DNA of 30,937 bases from CAYVZU01 sp964455935 (lineage in GTDB: Bacteria; Fibrobacterota; CAYVZU01): assembly GCA_964455935.1 (NCBI GenBank), contig CAYVZU010000033.1:1-30937 (forward strand), given 5' to 3'. The notes under the pieces are model-generated. The model saw only the letters and a program-made list of their open reading frames with translations. It searched no databases and was not told where the DNA came from. Both the position numbers and the translations under genes were made by a program. Shown here piece after piece: positions 21,829-30,803 of this stretch; the first letter of the stretch is position 1, and each line of letters opens with the position of its first letter.

Positions 21829-23552
21829 AGATCCAGTCCTTTGATGCGAAGTTGCGTGCGTTGGGCGCCGTTCCAGGTATTCTCTTCGATATCGAAAGCG
21901 GCCCCGAATTCAAACAACCGGCCGTCGAGACCGCTATGACGGTCCCGCATGCCAAAAGCGATGGCTTCAAAAACGGCGCCGTCCTGCGCAGCCGCGAATT
22001 TAAGATGATCGCCGCCCACGATCGAGGGCCGGCCCGAAAGCCGGAGGCCGTCACAGTAAAACACCGGCCGGCCGTTGCCCGGGCCATAGGGTTCGAGCAT
22101 TTTGAGCAGGAGCATGAACCGGGGATCGATCTCCGATAGCCGAAGCCGGCCGCAGGGCTTGACTACCGGCGCCCGGGGCCGGTCGCGCAGATGGGTTTCG
22201 GCGACCCGGGCGAATTCGCAGCGGAAGGCCTCAATGCTGTCTTCGTGAATGGTGAGGCCGGCCGCATGCGCGTGGCCCCCAAACTTAATGAGATGAGAGG
22301 AGCAGCGCGAGATTGCGTCGTGAATATGAAAATCGGACACGGAGCGGGCCGATCCCTTACCGATCCCGTTTTCGTCGATGGCGATGAGCACCGTGGGCCG
22401 GTGAAAACGCTCGACCAGGCGCGAGGCCACAATGCCCACGACTCCAGTGTGCCAATTGCGGGAGGCCAGCACAATGGCATAGGTCTGGTCGAGGTCCGGT
22501 TCCGTCTGGGCTTTGGCAAAGGCTTCCTGCGTAACCTGCCGGTCCACTTGCTTGCGTCGTTCGTTGTCGCTGCGAAGCCCCGCCACCAGGTCAAGGGCCT
22601 CGGCCCGGTTGCGGCTGGTAAGCAAGCGAAAGGCCCGGCGGGGATCGCCCAGCCGGCCCACCGCGTTGATCATGGGCGCCAGAGTGAAGAGGATGTGATG
22701 GGTCCGGATTTCCTTGGCCAGCAGACCGGTATCGCGCAGGAGTTCGGCCAATCCAACATTGGCCGTGGCGCGCATGCGTTCGAGGCCGAATTTCACCAGC
22801 AGCCGGTTCTCGCCCAGCAAGGGCACCACATCGGCCGCGCTGCCCAGGGCCACGAGGTCGAGATAGTCGAGGGCGTCGGTTTCGGGCAGGCCCGCGGCGC
22901 GGTAGACCGCCTGAACCAGCTTGAAAGCCACGCCAACGCCGGCCAATTCCTTTTCGGGATAGGTGCTGCCCGGCAGTTTGGGATCAAGCAAGGCCAGCGC
23001 CTTGGGCAGGACGGGACCGGGCTCGTGGTGGTCGGTCACAATCACATCCAGCCCCAGGCCGGCCGCTTCGGCTGTTTCGTCACAGGCGGTCACGCCGCAA
23101 TCGACCGTGATCAGCAGCTTGGACCCGGCCGCCGCGAATTCCCGCACCGCGCTGCTGCACAGGCCGTAGCCCTCATCGAGGCGGTTGGGAATAACCGTAT
23201 GGACCTTGCCGCCCAGCCGGGTCAGCGCCAGTTCGACCAGGGCGCAACTGGTGATTCCATCCACATCGTAATCGCCATACAGCCCAATGGTCTCCTGCTC
23301 CCCAAGGGCGCGGACGATCCGCTGCGCGGCGTCCCGCATTCCGGGCATGAGAAAGGGATCGTGCAAGGAGTCAAGCGACGGGCGGAAAAACAATCGGGCC
23401 TTTTCGAAGGTGTCGATTCCACGTTGAATCAGCAGGCCGGCAATGGGATCGGGAACATTGATTTCGCGGGCGAAGGCGCAGACGGCCTCGCCGTACTGCT
23501 GGGGCGGAAGCACAATTTGTTCGCGGGGACTGCCGATTTCCGCACGGGCCAT
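21825..23552 (-). CDS. recJ: Single-stranded-DNA-specific exonuclease RecJ
   Basis: 5'-3' single-strand exonuclease of recombination and mismatch/excision repair. This 575-residue protein has the DHH superfamily motifs: TIGLYGDYDVDGITSCALVE (motif I, D-x-D), SKLLITVDCGVTACDE (motif II), LDVIVTDHHEPG (motif III, DHH) and DLVALGSAADVVPLLGENR (motif IV). The DHHA1 part shows RNWHTGVVGIVASRLVERFH and FGGHAHAAGLTI, followed by an OB-fold region. The start at ATG 23552 has AGGAG seven bases upstream and lies 14 bases after the STAS gene. Length is normal. It is tightly coupled to argH. Confidence 0.97.
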   Translation of the reverse strand: MARAEIGSPREQIVLPPQQYGEAVCAFAREINVPDPIAGLLIQRGIDTFEKARLFFRPSLDSLHDPFLMPGMRDAAQRIVRALGEQETIGLYGDYDVDGITSCALVELALTRLGGKVHTVIPNRLDEGYGLCSSAVREFAAAGSKLLITVDCGVTACDETAEAAGLGLDVIVTDHHEPGPVLPKALALLDPKLPGSTYPEKELAGVGVAFKLVQAVYRAAGLPETDALDYLDLVALGSAADVVPLLGENRLLVKFGLERMRATANVGLAELLRDTGLLAKEIRTHHILFTLAPMINAVGRLGDPRRAFRLLTSRNRAEALDLVAGLRSDNERRKQVDRQVTQEAFAKAQTEPDLDQTYAIVLASRNWHTGVVGIVASRLVERFHRPTVLIAIDENGIGKGSARSVSDFHIHDAISRCSSHLIKFGGHAHAAGLTIHEDSIEAFRCEFARVAETHLRDRPRAPVVKPCGRLRLSEIDPRFMLLLKMLEPYGPGNGRPVFYCDGLRLSGRPSIVGGDHLKFAAAQDGAVFEAIAFGMRDRHSGLDGRLFEFGAAFDIEENTWNGAQRTQLRIKGLDL

Positions 23553-23566
23553 GGCCGCTCCTCTTC

Positions 23567-23884
23567 CTACTTGGGCAGGCTATTGTGAATTTGAAAAACC
23601 CGGCCCAGGCCGGTGATGCGAAGCAGGTCGCGAATGCCGGGCGAAGGCGAAAGGAGCAGGAATTTTCCCTTTTTCTGCGCAACCGTCTTGTGCGCGATCA
23701 AAAACCGTCCCAAAAGCTGGCTTGTTGCGTAGCCTAGCTTCGAAAGATTAACGGCCAAGTTGCGTTCCTCCTGGGTCAGTGCATCCAGACGCTCGAAAAT
23801 CCGGTTTCGTTCGGACTCCGCGACCATAGCGCCGCGCAGGTGCAGTACACAAAAATTCCCTTCCCGGGAAACAATTATTTCCAT
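23567..23884 (-). CDS. STAS-domain protein (anti-sigma factor antagonist-like)
   Basis: A 105-residue single-domain STAS protein: EIIVSREGNFCVLHLRGAMV, ERLDALTQEERNLAVNLSKL, then GYATSQLLGRFLIAHKTVAQ, where the usual phosphorylated D-S-S/T-G turn has become Y-A-T-S, and KGKFLLLSPSPGIRDLLRIT to the end. Such proteins relay signals by reversible Ser/Thr phosphorylation to anti-sigma factors or act in envelope lipid and stress systems. No cognate kinase or sigma factor is adjacent. Start: the ATG at 23884 with AAGGAG eight bases upstream, one base after the plsC stop. Confidence 0.85.
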   Translation of the reverse strand: MEIIVSREGNFCVLHLRGAMVAESERNRIFERLDALTQEERNLAVNLSKLGYATSQLLGRFLIAHKTVAQKKGKFLLLSPSPGIRDLLRITGLGRVFQIHNSLPK

Positions 23885-23885
23885 G

Positions 23886-24593
23886 TTATTCTCCTTTGCG
23901 GTCCAGGCCGGATTCAATGGCGCTTCGAACGCGATCGATGAGTTCCGCCTTGGTTTCGATGGTGTAGCCAGCGGTTTCAATGGCCGGATGAATCCGCAGG
24001 TGTACGGTCCCGCTATGATATATAAATGTTTTGCGGGGAAAAACCTCAAACGCGCCGCTAACCGTGACCGGCACAATGGGCAATCCCGATTGAATCGCAA
24101 GAATGAATACGCCCTTTTTAAATGGAAGAAGTCCTCCGTCGCGAGTGCGCGTGCCCTCGGGAAAGGCGATCAACGAAAATGCGCTCGTGCGCAGGCGCTG
24201 GGCCGCCCGGTTAAGGGAGTCGCGGGCCCGCTGGGCGTTTTTGCGGTCGATCAGCACGTGGCCGGCCAGAAACATGGCCCAGCCGAAGATGGGAATGAAT
24301 CCCAATTCCCGCTTGGCCAGAAAGCGTGTGTTGATGGGCAGGTTCGCGCTGAGGGCCGGAATGTCGACGGCGCTCTGGTGATTGGAAAGGAAAATGCAAT
24401 GGCCGGCGGGAATGTTCTCCCGGCCGCTTACCTCGATCCGGATCCCCCGTGCCGCTTTCAGGATCAGCCAGAAATAGATCCGAGCGAGATAGACCACGAT
24501 CCGCGGGTAGAACCAGACCAGGGTCATGGCCGGAATGGATAAAAGCAGCGTATAGACCAGTATGGCAATGCGGACCCAAATAGCGCGGATCAT
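23886..24593 (-). CDS. plsC: 1-acyl-sn-glycerol-3-phosphate acyltransferase
   Basis: Membrane enzyme that adds the second acyl chain to lysophosphatidic acid, giving phosphatidic acid. This 235-residue protein has an N-terminal hydrophobic segment (IAILVYTLLLSIPAMTLVWF), block I FLSNHQSAVDIPAL (NHxxxxD), block II GFIPIFGWAMFLAGHVLIDR, block III IAFPEGTRTRDG (FPEGTR) and block IV GLPIVPVTVSGA. It starts at ATG 24593, overlapping the dnaE stop by ATGA, so it is co-translated with the polymerase gene. Confidence 0.93.
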   Translation of the reverse strand: MIRAIWVRIAILVYTLLLSIPAMTLVWFYPRIVVYLARIYFWLILKAARGIRIEVSGRENIPAGHCIFLSNHQSAVDIPALSANLPINTRFLAKRELGFIPIFGWAMFLAGHVLIDRKNAQRARDSLNRAAQRLRTSAFSLIAFPEGTRTRDGGLLPFKKGVFILAIQSGLPIVPVTVSGAFEVFPRKTFIYHSGTVHLRIHPAIETAGYTIETKAELIDRVRSAIESGLDRKGE

Positions 24594-27500
24594 CGCTTGT
24601 GATTCCTTCCGATGCGGACCGCGTCTTCACCGGCCAGATTGCGCAAGGCGGCGATCAGCTCGATCGAAGCGCTGGTCTGGATGCCCTTAGCCCAGATGCA
24701 ATAGGCTTGTCCGCCGGCTGTCTGAGCGTGAATGTAGAGTTTGCAGTTGCCGCCGTGCTTCTTGCAGAGCTCGCTTACCTGGCGCAGCTGTTCCTCTTCC
24801 AAGCCCTGCGTCTTCAGCCGCACATGAACCGAACGGGCCAGCTTGGCGCGGGCCTCCTCCAGACGGATCACCTTTTCGGCCAGGATTTTGGGTCTTTCTT
24901 CCTTGCGTTCGAATTTGCCCGCGATCATGACCATGGCGTCGTTGCGGAAACACTCGGTGCAGGACTCATACAGATCGGGAAAGACCACGACCTCGACGGT
25001 GCCGTGAAAGTCTTCGAGCGTCACGAAGGCCATGGCTTTGTCTTTTTTTGTGATGATGGTTTTGGCCGTGGTAATAATCCCGCCCACCTCGACCGGGGTC
25101 CCGTCTTTGGCTTTCTCGAACTCCTCCTTGGAAAAATGCAGCGACGACAGACCTTCCACCTCGTCGCGGAACTTTTCCAGCGGATGGCCGCTCACATACA
25201 GGTTCAACACTTCTTTTTCCTTGGTCAGAAGCTCCATATACGGCCAAGCCACGACATCGGGTAAATGCGGCTGCTCCGGTTTGAGGGACTCGGCGTCTCC
25301 CGGCCCGCCGTCAAAGAGCGAAGTCTGGCCGGACTGGCGGTCTTTCTGGAATTCCTGGCCATATTCGACAGCCATGTCCACGGCAGCGAATTTCTGCGAC
25401 CGATAGCCAGGGGCCGCATCGAAAGCGCCCGCCATAATCAGGCTTTCGAGGACACGCTTGTTGACCACGCGGGGGTCGACGCGCTCGGCGAAATCGAAGA
25501 GCGTCTCGAAGCGGCCCTTTTCGTTTCGCGTCTTGATCATGCTCACCACGGCGGCTTCGCCCACGTTTTTGATGGCCGCAAGGCCAAACCGGATCTTGCC
25601 GTTGACCACGGTGAATCGGGTCTCGCTCTCGTTGATGTCGGGCGGCAGAACCTCCAGGCCCATGCGCCGGCATTCCTGTACATAGCGCACAATGTCGTCG
25701 GTATCGCCCATATAACTCGACAGCAGCGCGGCCATGTATTCGGCCGGGTAGTGCGTCTTGAGATAGCCCGACTGGTAGGCCAGGTGGGCGTAGACGGCCG
25801 CATGGGACTTGTTGAAGCCGTATTCGCCGAACTCCGACATGAGGCTGTAGATCTTCTCGGACAATTTCTCGTCCACCGCTTTGGCTTTGGCCCCCTCCAC
25901 GAACTTCTTGCCCATCTCGGCCATGACCTCGCGGTTCTTCTTTCCCATGGCCTTGCGAAGAGTATCGGCCTGGCCCCGGGTGAACCCGGCCAGGGCCTGG
26001 GAAAGGCGCATGACCTGTTCCTGATAGACAATAATGCCGTAGGTTTCCTTGAGAATGCTCTCCGTGAGCGGGTGGGGATAGACGATCTTTTCGGCCCCGT
26101 GCTTACGGTGGATGTAACTGTCGATGTTTTTCATGGGGCCGGGCCGGTACAGCGCGTTCATGGCGATTAGATCTTCGATCCGCTCGGGCTTGAGCTTGCG
26201 CAGGTAGTCCCGCATGCCGTTGGATTCAAACTGGAAGATGCCGGCCGTATCGCCCTGGCCAAACAGCGCGTAGGTCGGTTTGTCATCGTAGGGAATATGC
26301 CAAAGATCCAGGTCCACGCCATGCTTGGCGCGGATCAGCCCCACCGCATCCTGAAGGACCGTGAGCGTTTTGAGCCCCAGGAAGTCCATCTTCACCAGAC
26401 CCACTCCCTCCACGTAATTCATGTCGTACTGGCACATGACGTCTTCGGAGTCGGATGGTTTGTAAAGAGGGGCGAACTTGACGATGTTGTCGCGCGCGAT
26501 GATGAGGCCTGCCGCGTGCATCCCGGGCTGGCGCACCAGGCCTTCAAGAACCAGCGCATACTCCCACAGCTTCTGCAGGTCGCCGCGGCTGTTGATCAGT
26601 TCGCGCAGCTCGGCCACCCCTTCCATGGCTTTCTTGAGGGATTCGCCCATGGGAATGAGTTTCGCGATCCGGTCGCCATCGCTGTAGGGCAGGCCCATGA
26701 CCCGGGCCACGTCGCGCACCACGGCCTTGGCCTGCATGGTCCCGTAGGTGATGATCTGGCAGACATTGTCGCGGCCGTATTTCTCCACCACATATTCGAT
26801 CACCTGGTTGCGGTCGCGGTCGGCGAAGTCAAGGTCCACGTCGGGCAGGGAGATGCGGTCGGGGTTTAAAAAGCGTTCAAACAGAAGATCGAATCGGATC
26901 GGATCGATATCGGTAATGGACAGGGCATACGCCACCAGGCTTCCGGCCGCCGAGCCCCTGCAGCCCACGAAAACGCCCTTGCGCCGCGCGGCTTTGACAA
27001 AGTCGGCCACGATCAGGAAGTAGCCTGGAAAATTCATTTTGCAGATGACGTCCAGCTCGAAATTGAGCCGCTCCTCCAGGCCTGGCGTGACCTTGGAATA
27101 GCGCTTCTGCAGGCCCTCGCGCGCCAGGTGGGTCAGAAGGTCCTTCTCGCTCTCGAATCCCTGCGGCAGCGGGAAGTGGGGCAGCATGTATTCCTTGGTG
27201 CCGATGCTCACGTTGCACATCTCCGCCACGCGAACGGTGTTCTGGAACGCCTCGGGCACCTCGGGAAAAAGCTTGGCCATCTCCTCGGGCGATTTGAAGT
27301 AGATCTGGTCCGAACTGAACCGCATCCGGTCCGTATCGTTGAGGGTTTTTCCGGTTTGGATGCACAGCAGAACTTCGTGGGCCGCCGAATCGGTCCGGCG
27401 AAGGTAGTGGGCGTCATTGGTGACAACCAGCGGGATGTTCATCTCCTTGGACATTTCAATAACACGCTCAAAAGCGATCAGCTCCTCGTCGATCCCGTGG

Positions 27501-28039
27501 TTCTGGATTTCGAGAAAGAAATGCTCCGCCCCAAACAGATCGCGAAATCCCTGGGCCGTCTTGCGGGCCTCTTCATAGCGTTCCTGCAATAGCAGCTGGG
27601 GGATTTCACCCGCCAGGCACGCGCTGAGGCATATCAGGCCCTCGGCATGCTCCTTGAGGATCTCTTTGTCAATGCGGGGCTTGTAGTAAAAGCCCTCCAG
27701 GTAGCCGGTGGAGGAGAGCCGCATCAGGTTGCGGTAGCCGTCCTGATTGCGGGCCAAAAGGATCAGGTGGTGATTGTTGGCCTGGCCGGGAATGTTGCGC
27801 CGGTCTTTGCGGTTTCCTCCGGCCACATAAACTTCGCAGCCGATGATGGGTTTGATGCCGGCGGCCATGCATTTCTTATTGAATTCCACGGCCCCGAACA
27901 TTCCGCCGTGGTCCGTGATGGCCAGGGCGGGCATCTTGTGCTCAACCGCCGCCTTTACCATCTCGTCGATGCGGATGGCCCCGTCGAGAAAGCTGTATTC
28001 GGTATGGTTGTGCAGATGAACGAATTTCGAAAACGGCAT
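24590..28039 (-). CDS. dnaE: DNA polymerase III alpha subunit
   Basis: Replicative polymerase, 1149 residues, of the DnaE1 type. It starts with the PHP domain (FVHLHNHTEYSFLDGAIRID, ALAITDHGGMFGAVEFNKKC). It then shows the polymerase core, with GFYYKPRIDKEIL, FVGCRGSAAGSLVAYAL, the catalytic aspartates in LPDVDLDFADRDRNQVIEYV, YGTMQAKAVVRDVARVMGLP, MDFLGLKTLTVLQDA and ALYRPGPM. A helix-hairpin-helix region and an OB fold (PVEVGGIITTAKTIITKKDK) follow, with a C-terminal tail. Length and domain order are normal. The start at ATG 28039 has a weak GGGGCC upstream. It is the first gene of a six-gene operon with plsC, the STAS gene, recJ, argH and argA. Confidence 0.97.
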   Translation of the reverse strand: MPFSKFVHLHNHTEYSFLDGAIRIDEMVKAAVEHKMPALAITDHGGMFGAVEFNKKCMAAGIKPIIGCEVYVAGGNRKDRRNIPGQANNHHLILLARNQDGYRNLMRLSSTGYLEGFYYKPRIDKEILKEHAEGLICLSACLAGEIPQLLLQERYEEARKTAQGFRDLFGAEHFFLEIQNHGIDEELIAFERVIEMSKEMNIPLVVTNDAHYLRRTDSAAHEVLLCIQTGKTLNDTDRMRFSSDQIYFKSPEEMAKLFPEVPEAFQNTVRVAEMCNVSIGTKEYMLPHFPLPQGFESEKDLLTHLAREGLQKRYSKVTPGLEERLNFELDVICKMNFPGYFLIVADFVKAARRKGVFVGCRGSAAGSLVAYALSITDIDPIRFDLLFERFLNPDRISLPDVDLDFADRDRNQVIEYVVEKYGRDNVCQIITYGTMQAKAVVRDVARVMGLPYSDGDRIAKLIPMGESLKKAMEGVAELRELINSRGDLQKLWEYALVLEGLVRQPGMHAAGLIIARDNIVKFAPLYKPSDSEDVMCQYDMNYVEGVGLVKMDFLGLKTLTVLQDAVGLIRAKHGVDLDLWHIPYDDKPTYALFGQGDTAGIFQFESNGMRDYLRKLKPERIEDLIAMNALYRPGPMKNIDSYIHRKHGAEKIVYPHPLTESILKETYGIIVYQEQVMRLSQALAGFTRGQADTLRKAMGKKNREVMAEMGKKFVEGAKAKAVDEKLSEKIYSLMSEFGEYGFNKSHAAVYAHLAYQSGYLKTHYPAEYMAALLSSYMGDTDDIVRYVQECRRMGLEVLPPDINESETRFTVVNGKIRFGLAAIKNVGEAAVVSMIKTRNEKGRFETLFDFAERVDPRVVNKRVLESLIMAGAFDAAPGYRSQKFAAVDMAVEYGQEFQKDRQSGQTSLFDGGPGDAESLKPEQPHLPDVVAWPYMELLTKEKEVLNLYVSGHPLEKFRDEVEGLSSLHFSKEEFEKAKDGTPVEVGGIITTAKTIITKKDKAMAFVTLEDFHGTVEVVVFPDLYESCTECFRNDAMVMIAGKFERKEERPKILAEKVIRLEEARAKLARSVHVRLKTQGLEEEQLRQVSELCKKHGGNCKLYIHAQTAGGQAYCIWAKGIQTSASIELIAALRNLAGEDAVRIGRNHKR

Positions 28040-28591
28040 TAAGGCCCCACTCCAAATTTCCAGACCGTCCAGGGTTGATCGAGGGTGCGAAACGGAAAGT
28101 CCGGTTCAAAAAATACAATAAAATGAGGGTCCGCACTGATTCAATTTGGCAGAATGCCCTGCACTGGACGCTCTATCCGCCCAGTATGGGAATTTCGTAA
28201 CGAAATCTTTGAAATTGCACGTTCGGCAGCAAGTCCGTCCGGGGTAGTTTGCCAATTCAGTTTTCAATTTTTCCTCCATTCAAACCTGCTGCTGCCCTTA
28301 TCCATGCAATATCCTTTGTCCCCCGGTTGTGTTACGAAGCTTTGCAGAAAATTGGGAATGTGGCCCTTGGGAATCGACCTGCTTGGGCTGATGTTAAACC
28401 GCCTTGAACTGCTATGCCCAAAAGGGGCGCACCGTCGCCGCCATACACTGGCTATCCCAAATCCGGTGCAGAAAGCCGAAGCTCCTTGCCCATGGACGTG
28501 GGGAACCCGTGTGAACCGAGAGGTTCATGTGACTCCGGAATCCCTTAAATATCATTTCAGACCATTCGGCCGCTCAGGTGCTTACAGGCAT
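28040..28591. other. Gene-free 550-base stretch with one RNA-like hairpin
   Basis: Open frames here show no family features. From about 28380 to 28550 the plus strand looks structured: GTGAACC-GAGA-GGTTCAT (28511-28528) is a seven-pair stem (one G-U) with a GNRA tetraloop, flanked by GGGGA/TCCC outer bases (28500 and 28541 regions). It could be a small RNA, an intron or insertion-sequence remnant. The 28040-28150 part should contain the dnaE promoter, but I see no convincing hexamers. Confidence 0.35.
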
Positions 28592-30484
28592 TCAATTCCA
28601 TCTTTGTGCGCTCTGCGCCTCGGTGGTGAAATCTTCCGAGGGCCCGGCTGCCAAAGTGAAAAAGAAGGTGGCGCCCTTTCCGGGTTCCGCTTCCGCCCAA
28701 ACAGTCCCGCCATGGCGCCGGATGATCCTGTTGACCGTGGCCAGGCCAATACCCGTTCCGGGAAATTCGGTTTCCGCATGGAGTCGCTGAAAAGGGGTGA
28801 ATAGGCGGTGCGCCTGGGCCATGTCGAATCCCGAGCCGTTGTCCCGGACGAAGTAAATGGTTCCCTCCGGACCCGGTTGTGACCCAAACTCGATGGAGGC
28901 ATGCTCTTTTCTGCCCGTGAATTTCCAGGCATTTCCCAGCAGGTTTTCGAGAACGATTCGCATGAGTTTTGGATCGCAAACGGCCGGCACGTTGTCCTGA
29001 ATGCGGACCTCAATGGCTCTCCCCGGGTGGCGGGCGCGGAGCACCGCAACAATGTCCCGCGCGATCATGCCTAGGTCCGTTTGGACCACCCGGAGCTCGC
29101 CCTGCGCGACACGCGACAGCTTCAGAAGATCCTCGATCAGTTCGTTCATTCTCCGTACGGCGCCTCGAATTCGCGCAAGATAGCCCTTTCCGGTTGCCGG
29201 CAATTCCGCACCGTATTCCTCCTCCAAGGCGCGGCTAAACCCGTCAACGGCAAAAAGCGGCGAACGCAGATCGTGCGAAACCGAGTGGGTAAAGGCCAGC
29301 AGTTCACGGTTTGCCTCCTGGAGCCGTCGGTTGAGATCGAGGATTATCCGCTCTCTTTCTTTAAGGCCGGTAATATCCGTGACAATGCAGAGCATTGTCT
29401 CTTCCCCCAGAACCGAGGCGCTTAATCCATTCGCGGCCTCCAGGACCCAAAGCGTTTTCCCATTTCTGTCCGTGATCGGTATTTCCCGGAAATTTTGGGT
29501 TTGGCCGGATGAGTAAACCTCCAATTCTTTGTCTCCCATGAATTCACGAAGTTCCCGGCCCGAGAGTTCAGAGGCTTCATAGCCTAGCAGGCTTGCCATT
29601 CGCGAATTGGCCCGAAGTACCCGCAGGTCCTTGCCGATGATCCAGATTCCCTCCTGAACCGTTTCGAAAATCGACCGATACAGTTCTTCGCTGCGCCGGA
29701 GCGCCTGCTGGGCCTGCTCCCGCTCGCTTGCCTCGCGCCGCAACCCGGTGTTGGCCTGGGCCAATTGCGCGGTCCTCTCCTTGACCTTTCTCTCCAGTTC
29801 GGCCTGGGCTTGCCGAAGCGCTCCCTGCGCCTGTTCTCGTTGGCCGACCTCCTGTGAAAGGGATTTGACGAGATCTTCGCGCTCAAACTGAAGCCACAGG
29901 TTCGATTTGGTCGTTTTGGCATTTGCTTCCGCGGGAAAAGCGATCAACACAGAAAAGAAGGCTAACATGCCTCCCATGCTGACGTGAATCGGGTCCTTTG
30001 CCAGAAGAAATAGCAGGATCTGGGGCAATAATGCCGGAATTACGAAACCGTAGTATGGAAACCGAAGCGCGGAAATAGTGGCAGCCGCCCCCGCGGACAT
30101 GCCTCCAAGCACATAGGCGACAAAAATCTGGTGAGGCAGGGAATTGTGGAACAGGTGGAAAAAGGCGGAAAAGCCCCAAATAGCACCCGAGAGAGCCATT
30201 CCTGCGTTAAAAATGGTGCCTAGACGCTCAATGTTCCTAGTGGGTCCTTTGCTATGGCAACAGATAAAATAAAAAGCCAATCGAAGCAGGCTTAACAGGA
30301 GGAGCGCTGTCGTCCATGCAACCAATATGGCATGGGGCACAAGTCTCCAGAGCATGGCCGCCACAACTACGGCGTTTAAAGATGTCGCGACCAGCCCAAC
30401 GGGAAGCAGGGAATAGGCCATACGAATCTGCTTGGCGTATACGCGCTCGGAATAATCGGGCCGTGTTGGGATTTGTTTGGGCAT
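28592..30484 (-). CDS. Membrane-bound PAS sensor histidine kinase
   Basis: Sensor kinase of a two-component system, about 630 residues. The N-terminal part has about six membrane segments (LLPVGLVATSLNAVVVAAML through LPQILLFLLAK and GGMLAFFSVLIAF), then a coiled coil rich in Gln/Glu/Arg (REQAQGALRQAQAELERKVK). A PAS domain follows (YRSIFETVQEGIWIIGKDLR, ending LCIVTDITGLKERE). Next come the H-box AFTHSVSHDLRSPLFAVDGF, N-box VLENLLGNAWKFT, G1 VRDNGSGFDM, F-box LFTPFQRLH and G2 GTGIGLATVNRII. The start is placed at ATG 30484. The last ten or so residues (FTTEAQSAQRWN) are encoded by an interspersed repeat end. No response regulator is adjacent. Confidence 0.92.
   Translation of the reverse strand: MPKQIPTRPDYSERVYAKQIRMAYSLLPVGLVATSLNAVVVAAMLWRLVPHAILVAWTTALLLLSLLRLAFYFICCHSKGPTRNIERLGTIFNAGMALSGAIWGFSAFFHLFHNSLPHQIFVAYVLGGMSAGAAATISALRFPYYGFVIPALLPQILLFLLAKDPIHVSMGGMLAFFSVLIAFPAEANAKTTKSNLWLQFEREDLVKSLSQEVGQREQAQGALRQAQAELERKVKERTAQLAQANTGLRREASEREQAQQALRRSEELYRSIFETVQEGIWIIGKDLRVLRANSRMASLLGYEASELSGRELREFMGDKELEVYSSGQTQNFREIPITDRNGKTLWVLEAANGLSASVLGEETMLCIVTDITGLKERERIILDLNRRLQEANRELLAFTHSVSHDLRSPLFAVDGFSRALEEEYGAELPATGKGYLARIRGAVRRMNELIEDLLKLSRVAQGELRVVQTDLGMIARDIVAVLRARHPGRAIEVRIQDNVPAVCDPKLMRIVLENLLGNAWKFTGRKEHASIEFGSQPGPEGTIYFVRDNGSGFDMAQAHRLFTPFQRLHAETEFPGTGIGLATVNRIIRRHGGTVWAEAEPGKGATFFFTLAAGPSEDFTTEAQSAQRWN
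28600..28633. repeat. Solitary end of a 'CACCAC-GAG-CAGAG' type interspersed repeat within the kinase stop region
   Basis: On the minus strand CACCACCGAGGCGCAGAG followed by CGCACAAAG closely resembles the end of the repeat at 19803-19820 (CACCACAGAGACACAGAG). It encodes the C-terminal TTEAQSAQR of the histidine kinase. The opposite end of an element was not found within the next few hundred bases. Confidence 0.5.
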
Positions 30485-30803
30485 GATGGCTTTGAACAGC
30501 AATAAGCGTACAACATTGCACAAATCCAAGAATGGCGCCCGTTTTCCGGTAAGACGGATTCTACTCTATGGCTCGCGCGCACGGGGAACTGCCGGCCCGG
30601 CGAGCGACATTGACATAGCTATTGTGTTCGAGCGGGAGCCGGACGATGTTTTGTCAACGGAAGCGGAACTCTACCGGCTGGGCTGGGCTATCGATTTGCG
30701 CATAGAACCGGTCTTGGTGAGTGACACGGAAGACCCGAGCGGCTTTTGGAAAAACATTGTGCGTTACGGAAAGGAGATTCCGCCCGCTAACGTCCACGCC
30801 TAA
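30483..30803 (+). CDS. Minimal nucleotidyltransferase (MNT-like)
   Basis: A protein of about 106 residues with the DNA polymerase beta-type nucleotidyltransferase motif: RRILLYGSRARGTAGPASDI then DIAIVFE (G-S-x(n)-D-x-D), and a later Asp in AIDLRIEPVLVS as the third carboxylate. Such small proteins are usually the antitoxin-like MNT partner of a HEPN protein, or stand alone. No HEPN gene is seen before the window ends. The start is uncertain: ATG at 30483 or 30486, both overlapping the first codons of the divergent kinase gene. The first 23 residues are unlike the family, which normally begins with a helix just before the beta strand, so the N-terminus may be truncated or replaced. Confidence 0.75.
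   Translation: MMALNSNKRTTLHKSKNGARFPVRRILLYGSRARGTAGPASDIDIAIVFEREPDDVLSTEAELYRLGWAIDLRIEPVLVSDTEDPSGFWKNIVRYGKEIPPANVHA

Noticed and set aside
22191..23588. Plus-strand 465-codon frame
   Set aside because: Antisense of recJ, whose DHH motifs are all on the minus strand.
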